Assembly (NCBI RefSeq): GCF_004053875.1
Contig: NZ_SBIP01000003.1
Span: forward strand, 806,001-870,000
Length of the DNA: 64,000 nucleotides
Reading direction: 5' to 3'
From: Neorhizobium lilium
Lineage (GTDB): Bacteria; Pseudomonadota; Alphaproteobacteria; Rhizobiales; Rhizobiaceae
Under the pieces are notes generated by a model. The model saw only the letters and a list, made by a program, of their open reading frames with translations. It made no database searches and was not told the DNA's origin. The first letter of the stretch is position 1. The number at the start of each line of letters is the position of its first letter. This document shows, one piece after another, positions 8,399 to 15,532 of this stretch. The translations under genes and the position numbers were made by a program.

Positions 8399-11314
8399 TC
8401 AGGCGCGTTTGGTCAGCGGGAAGCGTTCCTTGAGCAGGCGCATCACGGCGTCTGCCGCTGCCGGTGGGCCGAAGAGATAGCTCTGCCCGTAATGGCAGCC
8501 CATCTTGGCCAGTTCCGTCGCATCGTCATCCGTCTCGACGCCTTCGGCAATGACAGACATATCGAGCCCGCGGGCCATGGCGACGACGGAGCGTAAGAGG
8601 ACAGCGCGCTTGTCGGTCGCATCGCGCACGAGCGACTTGTCGAGCTTGATCGTATCGAACGGGAACTGCGTGAGGTGACCGAGCGACGAATAGCCGGTGC
8701 CGAAATCGTCGAGCGCGAGGCCGATACCGGTCTCGCGGATCTTCGCCAGAACGAGCCGCGCCTGTTCCGGGTTTTCCATCATCATTGATTCGGTCAGCTC
8801 AAGCTTCAGCTGCGCAGGGTTCACCTGCGTCTTCTGCAGCAGCGAGCGGACGTCGTTGTAGAGGTCGGCATTAATGAGCCGGGCGCTCGACAGGTTCACC
8901 GACACGAAGAGCGGAAGCTCACCGGTCTGCGTCTGCCACGCCATCAGGTCGGCGGTTGCTCGATCCAATGCGAATATGCCAAGCGCGCCGACGAGATCCG
9001 ACATTTCAGCGATCGGGATGAATTCGGACGGCGGAATCGTTCCGCGCTTGGGATGATCCCAGCGCATCAGCGCTTCGAAGCCCGAAAGCTCGCCGTCTTT
9101 CAACCGGATGATCGGCTGGTAGACCATGGACAATTCCCGGCGCTCGATGGCGCGGCGCAGATCCGTCTCGATCTGCAGGCGGTCCGTGGTGGTGGAACGG
9201 AAGGCGGGACGGAAGGGCTCGACCTTGCTGCCGCCGGCGCGCTTGGCCCGGTACATGGCCAGTTCCGCATCGGCAAGCAGACCGGCCGCGTTCTCCTGCT
9301 GGTCGACCCAGGAGGCGAGCCCGATCGACGCCGTCAGCACGATTTCGCGGTTGGCGAAGTTGATCGGCACCATGATAGCCTTGGAGATCGCATCGGCAAA
9401 ATCCGCGACCTTGGCCGGATCGTGTTCCGAAACCAGGATCAGCCCGAACTCGTCGCCGGAAAGGCGGGCCAGCGTGTCCTGCGGCTTCAGGAGCCGCCGC
9501 AGACGCCGCGTGAGCGCGATGAGGATGTTGTCGCCTGCGGCAATGCCGAGACTGTCATTCACCTGCTTGTAGCGGTCGATGTCGATCGCCATCACCGTTG
9601 GGCGAACGGTCTCGCTGCCGGGCGCAAGCGCCAGCACGGATTGCAGCCGGTCGAGAAAGATCTGCCGGTTCGGAAGCCCGGTGAGGTTGTCGTGCAGCGC
9701 ATCCTGCAGCAGCCGTTCGATCGAATTCTTCTGCTCGGTCACGTCGATGATCGTGCCCACGCAGCGGATGATTTCGCCGTCCGAGCCCAATACCGGCCGC
9801 GCGCGGATCTGCAGCCAGTGGAAATGGCCGTCTTCCGCGCGGATGCGGAATTCGTGGTTGAGCCGACCGCGACGGTGTTCCAGGAGCACGTCGAGCGTTG
9901 CGCGGAAGCGGTCCCGGTCGTCCGGATGCAGGCGCGGCAGCCAGTTGCGCACGGGGCCGTGCATCGTGCCGAAATCGAGGCCGAGCCGGGTGGAAATATC
10001 GGGCGTCGTCACTACGCGGTCGCGGGCCACATCCCAGTCCCAGACGGTATCGCCGCTGCCGGTCAGCGCCAGCGACTGCCGCTCGAGATCGGAGAACAGG
10101 CCTTGCTGATAGGCGCCGCCGGCAAAGGCGTGCTGCATGACGGTGAAGCCGATCAGAAGCACGATCAGCACCAGGCCCCCGCCCAGCGCCGGCTGGATGA
10201 TGTCATTGTCGAGCCGGCCCGTCACCGTCAGCCAGCCGCCGAACAGCCAGACCAGGATTAGCACCCAGGTCGGCACCAGAAGAATGGCGCGGTCGTAGCG
10301 GTTGAAGCCGAGATAGATGATCAGCAGGATGCCAACACTTGCCGTCAGGGCCAGCGAAAGCCGTGCAATGCCCGAGGCGACGGACGGATCGTAGACGGCG
10401 ACGCCGCCGAGCAGCACGAGGCCGACGATCCAGGCCAGCGTCGCATAGCCGAGATGGACGTGCCAGCGGTTGAGGTTGAGATAGGTGAACAGGAAGATGA
10501 CGAGCGAGGAGGCGAGCGCCACTTCCGCTGCCGCCCGCCAGATCCTCTGGTCGCTGGAGGTGATGGTGATCAGCTTGTCGAGGAAGCCGAAATCCACGCA
10601 GATATAGGCAAGCACGGCCCAGGCGAGTGCTGCTGCTGCCGGCAGCATGGATGTTCCCTTGACCACGAAGAGGATGGTGAGGAAAACCGCCAGAAGCCCG
10701 GCAATCCCCAGCACGATGCCGCGATAAAGGGTGAAGGAGTTGACCGTGTCCTTATAGGCGTCCGGCTGCCACAGATAGATCTGCGGCAGAGAGGGCGTCG
10801 CAAGCTCTGCCACGAAAGTGATGGTCGAACCCGGATTGAGCGTGATGCGGAACACGTCGGCGTCGGGGCTGGCGATACGGTCGAGCGCGAAGCCTTCCGA
10901 CGGCGTGATCGAAATGATGCGTTGCGAACCGAGATCCGGCCAGAACAGCTGCGAATTGACCAGGCGGAAGTGCGGCGCGACGATGACGCGCTCCAGCTGC
11001 TCCTCCGATACGTTGGAGAGCGCGAACACGGCCCAGTCGCCCTGGTGCGTCGGCGAACTCGCCCGCACTTCGATGCGACGGCGGATGCCGTCGGCGCCGG
11101 CTGCGGTGGAGACCTGGAAGGCTTCGCCCTGGTTCGCGTAGATATCGGTCGTGCGGGTCAGGTCGAGGGCCGTGCCGTCGCGCGAAATCTTCACAGGCTC
11201 GGCCGCCCGCGCGCCGACGGCGGCCGTCATGCAGATGAGGCAGGCAATCATCGCAAGCAGGGAAACGATGCGACGGAGAAAGGAGGGGTGACGCGGAACC
11301 GCTGAAACGATCAT
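8399..11314 (-). CDS. Membrane GGDEF-EAL protein with PAS domain (c-di-GMP turnover)
   Basis: The 971-residue protein has a signal peptide (to about residue 38), a periplasmic sensor region (40-190), about eight transmembrane helices (196-398), a PAS domain (about 410-530), GGDEF (535-700) and EAL (712-955). The GGDEF motif reads SGDEF (619-623), a variant that can still be active. The EAL domain keeps GFEALMRW (745-752), LTES, DDFGTGYSSL and DKSLVRD, so phosphodiesterase activity is likely. ATG 11314 overlaps the stop of the acetyltransferase gene in ATGA; the longer frame upstream merely reads that gene out of frame. It is the last gene of the thrC-M16-GNAT-EAL run. Confidence 0.93.
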   Translation of the reverse strand: MIVSAVPRHPSFLRRIVSLLAMIACLICMTAAVGARAAEPVKISRDGTALDLTRTTDIYANQGEAFQVSTAAGADGIRRRIEVRASSPTHQGDWAVFALSNVSEEQLERVIVAPHFRLVNSQLFWPDLGSQRIISITPSEGFALDRIASPDADVFRITLNPGSTITFVAELATPSLPQIYLWQPDAYKDTVNSFTLYRGIVLGIAGLLAVFLTILFVVKGTSMLPAAAALAWAVLAYICVDFGFLDKLITITSSDQRIWRAAAEVALASSLVIFLFTYLNLNRWHVHLGYATLAWIVGLVLLGGVAVYDPSVASGIARLSLALTASVGILLIIYLGFNRYDRAILLVPTWVLILVWLFGGWLTVTGRLDNDIIQPALGGGLVLIVLLIGFTVMQHAFAGGAYQQGLFSDLERQSLALTGSGDTVWDWDVARDRVVTTPDISTRLGLDFGTMHGPVRNWLPRLHPDDRDRFRATLDVLLEHRRGRLNHEFRIRAEDGHFHWLQIRARPVLGSDGEIIRCVGTIIDVTEQKNSIERLLQDALHDNLTGLPNRQIFLDRLQSVLALAPGSETVRPTVMAIDIDRYKQVNDSLGIAAGDNILIALTRRLRRLLKPQDTLARLSGDEFGLILVSEHDPAKVADFADAISKAIMVPINFANREIVLTASIGLASWVDQQENAAGLLADAELAMYRAKRAGGSKVEPFRPAFRSTTTDRLQIETDLRRAIERRELSMVYQPIIRLKDGELSGFEALMRWDHPKRGTIPPSEFIPIAEMSDLVGALGIFALDRATADLMAWQTQTGELPLFVSVNLSSARLINADLYNDVRSLLQKTQVNPAQLKLELTESMMMENPEQARLVLAKIRETGIGLALDDFGTGYSSLGHLTQFPFDTIKLDKSLVRDATDKRAVLLRSVVAMARGLDMSVIAEGVETDDDATELAKMGCHYGQSYLFGPPAAADAVMRLLKERFPLTKRA

Positions 11315-11922
11315 GATCTCAGAAGCTTCCCGAACTCGCCGTCTTCCGGCAAGCGGGAGAACATCACGTGGTCGTGCCATTCGCCGTTGATTTTGAGGTA
11401 TTTGCGCAAAAGACCTTCCCGCTCGAAGCCGGCTTTTTCCAAAAGCCGCATGCTCTTCCAATTGTCCGGAATACAGGCTGCCTCGATCCGGTGCAACTGA
11501 AGTCCGCCGTAGATGTAAGGGATAGCGACCTTCAATGCGGCCAACATATGGCCCTTGCCTGCGTGTTTCTCGCCCATCCAGTAGCCGATCATGCAACTCT
11601 GCGCCGCACCCCGGCGGATATAGCCGATGGTGAGGCCCCCCAGCAGCTCCATGTCCTTCTTGTGGAAAAGCAGTAGCGGCACGGCAAGGCCCGAACTGCA
11701 TTCCTGCCCCGCCCGCAGCACCCGTGCCCGGAAGGAGGCTTCCGTCAACTCGTCGCTTCGCCAGGTGGGCTCCCATGGCTGCAGAAAGGTCCGGCTGTCG
11801 GAGCGCAGCCGGAACCACTGTTCGTAATCGGAATTGCGCGGCAGCCGCAGAAAATGCTCGGCGCCATACAGTTCGGGCGTATCCGGCTGTCGAGACAGAA
11901 ACCGAAACACCGACTTGGCCAT
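11311..11922 (-). CDS. RimJ/RimL-type GNAT N-acetyltransferase
   Basis: The 203-residue GNAT-fold enzyme resembles RimJ/RimL N-alpha-acetyltransferases that modify ribosomal proteins: LRSDSRTFLQPWEPTW near the start, GYIRRGAAQSCMIGYWMGEKHAGKGHM with the acetyl-CoA loop, and the C-terminal IEAACIPDNWKSMRLLEKAGFEREGLLRKYLKI... pattern. It lies 41 bp after the M16 peptidase gene and overlaps the EAL gene by four bases, so the genes are probably co-transcribed. The true substrate is not evident. Confidence 0.9.
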   Translation of the reverse strand: MAKSVFRFLSRQPDTPELYGAEHFLRLPRNSDYEQWFRLRSDSRTFLQPWEPTWRSDELTEASFRARVLRAGQECSSGLAVPLLLFHKKDMELLGGLTIGYIRRGAAQSCMIGYWMGEKHAGKGHMLAALKVAIPYIYGGLQLHRIEAACIPDNWKSMRLLEKAGFEREGLLRKYLKINGEWHDHVMFSRLPEDGEFGKLLRS

Positions 11923-11963
11923 TCTGCTGCTGCTCCGGGCAGGACTGCCGGATTAGGGGAACC

Positions 11964-13262
11964 CTAACCAGCAGCCTTCTGTGTGTTGATTGCAGGCGAA
12001 GACAGCGCCGTGGAAATATCGGTGATCGGGGCAAGCTTCTCGATCGGGCCGACGGCCGACATGGTCGGAACCGTATCGAAGAACAGCCGTCCTGCCAGAT
12101 CGGTCAGCCGACCGGTGGTGATGCCTTCCAGGCGTTCCATCATCTCCTCGTTGGGAATGGAACGGCCATAGAGCATCATCTGGCGGGCGATCTGCCCGGC
12201 GCGGGCGGCAGGGCTTTCCTGGCCCATCAGAAGCTGGGCACGGATCTGCGCCCGGGCGCGGTCGATTTCCTGTTGTTCGATGCGCTCGGCGCTCTTGCGC
12301 AGCTCGTCGATCACGACGGGCACGAGGTTTGGCAGCTCATTGCCGCTTGTGGCGGCATGCACGCCGAAAATGCCCGTATCCGAAAAGCCCCAGTGGAAGG
12401 CGTAGACCGAGTAACAGAGGCCGCGATGCTCGCGCACCTCCTGGAACAGCCGGGACGACATGCCGCCGCCCAGAATATTGGCCAGGATCTGCGAGCAATA
12501 GAAGTCCCGCATGTGATAGGCCTTGCCCTCGAAGCCGAGCAGCAATTGCGCATCCATTAGATCGCGGTCTTCCCGCACATCGCCGCCGATATAGCGCGCC
12601 GGCTCCAGGATGACGGGGCTGCTGGGGGTGAGTGGCAGGCCTGCAAAACGCTCTTCAACCTGTTTGCAGAAGGATTGATGATCCACCGCGCCGGCCGCGA
12701 CGACGAACATCCGGTCGGTCGTGTAATTGCGCGACAGGTAGCCGCGGATCTGGTTCGGCGTGAAGCTGTTGACCTTTTCCGGCGTCCCAAGGATCGGCCG
12801 GCCGATCGTCTGGCCGCGATAGGCGACTTCCGAAAAGCGGTCGAAGACGACATCGTCGGGCGTATCGTTGGCGGCGCCGATCTCCTGCAGGATGACGTGC
12901 TTTTCGCGCCGCAGTTCTTCCTCGTCGAATTCCGACTCGGTCAGGATGTCGGCAAGAATGTCCACCGCAAGCGGCACATGGTCCTTGAGGACGCGCGCGT
13001 AATACGAGGTCGTTTCGGTCGAGGTGGCGGCGTTCAGTTCACCGCCGACATTCTCGATTTCCTCGGCAATGTCGCGGGCGCTGCGTCGCGCGGTGCCCTT
13101 GAAGGCCATGTGCTCGAGAAGGTGGGCAATGCCATGCTCCTCCTCCGACTCATTACGCGATCCCGATTTGATCCAGACACCGAGGGCAACGCTCTCCAGG
13201 TGGGGCATGTTCTCGGTAACGATAGTCAGCCCGGAAGACAGCCGGGTGGTTTCAACATTCAT
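11964..13262 (-). CDS. M16 family zinc peptidase (mitochondrial processing peptidase-like)
   Basis: The 432-residue protein is related to the beta subunit of mitochondrial processing peptidase and to E. coli pitrilysin. The inverted zinc motif HxxEH is seen in GIAHLLEHMAFKGT, with the downstream Glu in the helix GGELNAATSTETTSYYARVL. The C-terminal half has the gly-rich FQEVREHRGLCYSVYAF segment. It lacks a signal peptide, as is usual for rhizobial members. ATG 13262 (MNVETTRLSSG) is chosen; an in-frame start at 13292 would overlap thrC. Confidence 0.93.
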   Translation of the reverse strand: MNVETTRLSSGLTIVTENMPHLESVALGVWIKSGSRNESEEEHGIAHLLEHMAFKGTARRSARDIAEEIENVGGELNAATSTETTSYYARVLKDHVPLAVDILADILTESEFDEEELRREKHVILQEIGAANDTPDDVVFDRFSEVAYRGQTIGRPILGTPEKVNSFTPNQIRGYLSRNYTTDRMFVVAAGAVDHQSFCKQVEERFAGLPLTPSSPVILEPARYIGGDVREDRDLMDAQLLLGFEGKAYHMRDFYCSQILANILGGGMSSRLFQEVREHRGLCYSVYAFHWGFSDTGIFGVHAATSGNELPNLVPVVIDELRKSAERIEQQEIDRARAQIRAQLLMGQESPAARAGQIARQMMLYGRSIPNEEMMERLEGITTGRLTDLAGRLFFDTVPTMSAVGPIEKLAPITDISTALSSPAINTQKAAG

Positions 13263-13288
13263 ACTCAGTCTTTCCGGCGCTGCCGCAC

Positions 13289-14680
13289 TCAAGCCCGGGC
13301 ACGCTCGCCGATAAAAGTTTCGACGGCTTTAAGCTCCGGCTGCAAAGTGTCGAAGCGCTCCTCCCTTTGCATCAGATCAGCGAGCCATGATGGAAGCGCG
13401 GGATCAATTCCGCAAGCGGATTTTACGGCAGCCGGGAATTTGGCGGGGTGGGCGGTGGCAAGAGTCACCATCGGAGTAGGCGCCTTGCTGTTCCTGGCGG
13501 CAACGAAAACCGCAGTCGCGGTATGGGGATCGAGGAGGTAGCCGGTCGCTTCCAGCGTCTCGCGAATGGTTGCCGCCGCCTGGCGTTCGGTCGCCCTTCC
13601 CGCCTTGAATTCGCGGCGGATCGCCTTCAGTGCTTCAGGCGCGATCTCGAACGAACCGGACTGCTTGAGGCCCGCCATGGCGTTGCGCACGGCAGTGGAA
13701 TCGCGGCCATGCGCTTCGAACAGCAGGCGCTCGAAATTGGACGAAATCTGGATATCCATCGACGGCGAGCTTGTCGCCTTGACGCCTCGCATCTCGTAGC
13801 GACCCGTCTTCAGCGCCCGCGCCAGGATGTCGTTGTCGTTCGTGGCGATCACCAGCCGGTCGATCGGCAGCCCCATCTTCTTGGCCACATAGCCTGCGAA
13901 GACATCGCCGAAATTGCCGGTCGGAACCGTGAAGGATATCTTCCGGTCCGGCCCGCCCAGCGAAAGCGACGCTGTGAAATAATAGACGACCTGAGCCATG
14001 ATGCGGGCCCAGTTGATGGAGTTGACGCCGGAAAGCCTGACCCTTTCCCGGAAGGCGACGTCGTTGAACATCTCCTTCACCAGGTTCTGGCAGTCGTCGA
14101 AATTGCCTTCAATGGCGATCGCGTGGACATTGGCCTCCGACGAGCCGGTCATCTGCCGCTGCTGGACGGGCGAAACCTTGCCATGCGGGAAGAGAATGAA
14201 GATGTCGGTGCGGTCGCGCCCGGCAAAGGCGTCGATGGCAGCGCCGCCCGTATCGCCGGACGTCGCCCCGACGATTGTCGCGCGCTCACCCCGTTCGGCC
14301 AGCACATAATCCATCAGCCGCGCCAGCAGCTGCATCGCCACGTCCTTGAAGGCGAGCGTCGTGCCGTGGAAGAGTTCGAGGATGAAGTCGTTCGGGCCGG
14401 TCTGCACCAGGGGCACGATGGCGGGATGCCGGAATGTGGCATAGGCGTCGCCGATCATCGCATGCAGCTTGTCGTCGGGGATTTCGCCATCGACAAATCG
14501 CTTGATGATTTCGAAGGCCACGTCCGGATAGGCCTTGCCCCGTAGCGCCCGGATCTCCTTCTTCGTCAATACCGGCCATTCGCGCGGCACGTAAAGGCCG
14601 CCGTCACGAGCAAGTCCTGCGAGCAGAGCGTCGCGGAAGCCGAGAGCGGGTGCCTCGCCCCGGGTAGAAATGTAGTCCAC
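13289..14680 (-). CDS. thrC: Threonine synthase
   Basis: This PLP enzyme converts O-phosphohomoserine to threonine, the step after ThrB (2863-3828). The 463-residue protein is of the long type: YISTRGEAPALGF at the start, the PLP lysine in FHGTTLAFKDVAMQLL, the phosphate-binding GATSGDTGGAAI, and FTVPTGNFGD. The start is GTG 14680, eight to nine bases after GGGGA; a TTG at 14689 is possible. It is the first gene of a four-gene minus-strand unit with the M16 peptidase, GNAT and EAL genes, and is divergent from a lipoprotein gene. Confidence 0.95.
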   Translation of the reverse strand: MDYISTRGEAPALGFRDALLAGLARDGGLYVPREWPVLTKKEIRALRGKAYPDVAFEIIKRFVDGEIPDDKLHAMIGDAYATFRHPAIVPLVQTGPNDFILELFHGTTLAFKDVAMQLLARLMDYVLAERGERATIVGATSGDTGGAAIDAFAGRDRTDIFILFPHGKVSPVQQRQMTGSSEANVHAIAIEGNFDDCQNLVKEMFNDVAFRERVRLSGVNSINWARIMAQVVYYFTASLSLGGPDRKISFTVPTGNFGDVFAGYVAKKMGLPIDRLVIATNDNDILARALKTGRYEMRGVKATSSPSMDIQISSNFERLLFEAHGRDSTAVRNAMAGLKQSGSFEIAPEALKAIRREFKAGRATERQAAATIRETLEATGYLLDPHTATAVFVAARNSKAPTPMVTLATAHPAKFPAAVKSACGIDPALPSWLADLMQREERFDTLQPELKAVETFIGERARA

Positions 14681-14804
14681 GAGCTTCAATCCCCAATCGA
14701 TTTTTGTTCGCGCCGCTGGTATAGACCATGAAAATCGGCGGTGAAAGAGTGAAAAAACACGCTTTTCGTCGCCTTTGAAACGGGACGGCAAAGGGTTGAG
14801 TATC

Positions 14805-15404
14805 GTGTCTGGAAAGAATTTACGCGGTTTTTTGACTGTATCGCTGGTTGCTCTCTTGAGCGCATGTAGCTCGAGCGGAGATGCACCAAATCCCTATGGC
14901 CGGTCCCACGGCTCCGGCCCCATCGATATGAGGCTCCCAGAGCGCGGGCCGGATCCGAATGCGACGCCGGTGGTGCAGGCCTATTGCCCGCAGGTCGTCA
15001 TGCGCGACCAGGACGCCATCTACCGTTCCTATGCCAAGGGCGGGCAGGACAATGCCGATAAGCTGCTGTTCCAAGCTTCGCTCGCCGATGCGACGCGCCA
15101 ATGCACCGCCAACGAAACGACGATGACCATCAATGTCGTTGCCCAGGGTCGTATCGTCGAAGGTCCGGCGGGTGCTCCGGGCAAAGCCACTCTGCCGGTC
15201 TTGGTCGAGGTGCTGGATGGCGACAAGGTGATCTATTCGCAGAAGGTGGCCTTCCCGGTCGAAATTCCAAGCGGCGGCACCCAGTTCATCTTCAACAAGC
15301 AGGACGTGCAGATCCCCAACGCTCAGGGCGGCGCATCGCGCTTCACCCGCGTCCGGCTCGGCTTCGACACCGGTCCGGTCAAGAAGCCGGCCAAGCGCGG
15401 CTGA
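14805..15404 (+). CDS. Hypothetical lipoprotein
   Basis: The 199-residue product has a lipoprotein signal peptide: basic start (SGKNLRG), hydrophobic core FLTVSLVALL and lipobox LLSAC with Ser after the Cys, which predicts outer-membrane sorting. The mature part has a disordered linker rich in Gly, Ser and Pro, then a beta-rich domain (ETTMTINVVAQGRIVEGPAG, VIYSQKVAFPVEIPSGGTQFIFNKQDVQIP). I do not recognise the family. GTG 14805 is chosen because AAAGGG lies upstream; TTG starts at 14775 and 14796 are also in frame. Confidence 0.7.
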   Translation: MSGKNLRGFLTVSLVALLSACSSSGDAPNPYGRSHGSGPIDMRLPERGPDPNATPVVQAYCPQVVMRDQDAIYRSYAKGGQDNADKLLFQASLADATRQCTANETTMTINVVAQGRIVEGPAGAPGKATLPVLVEVLDGDKVIYSQKVAFPVEIPSGGTQFIFNKQDVQIPNAQGGASRFTRVRLGFDTGPVKKPAKRG

Positions 15405-15414
15405 CATCGGTTTT

Positions 15415-15446
15415 GCGGGGGCCGGGCCAGTGCATCCAGCCCCCGC
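15415..15446 (+). terminator. GC-rich hairpin after the lipoprotein gene
   Basis: GCGGGGGC (15415-15422) and GCCCCCGC (15439-15446) form a perfect 8-bp stem 10 bp after the stop codon. No T-run follows, so it may be a terminator of the Rho-assisted kind or an mRNA end protector. Confidence 0.5.
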
Positions 15447-15458
15447 ATTAAGTCCCCA

Positions 15459-15478
15459 TTAACCATAATATCTTATGG
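15459..15478. promoter_or_regulatory. Inverted repeat with TTAACC motif upstream of the autotransporter
   Basis: CCATAA (15463-15468) and TTATGG (15473-15478) are perfect arms around TATC. The left arm overlaps TTAACCAT, which resembles a CtrA half-site of alphaproteobacteria. It lies 55 bp upstream of the autotransporter start. A regulator site is inferred, not shown. Confidence 0.4.
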
Positions 15479-15532
15479 CTTGAATGATCGCCAAGGCCAG
15501 GACGCCTGTGCGATTTCTTGCATGAGGTAGGG

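Noticed and set aside
12675..14545. Plus-strand frames of 288 and 365 codons opposite the M16 peptidase and thrC
   Set aside because: Antisense frames of conserved genes with no features of their own.
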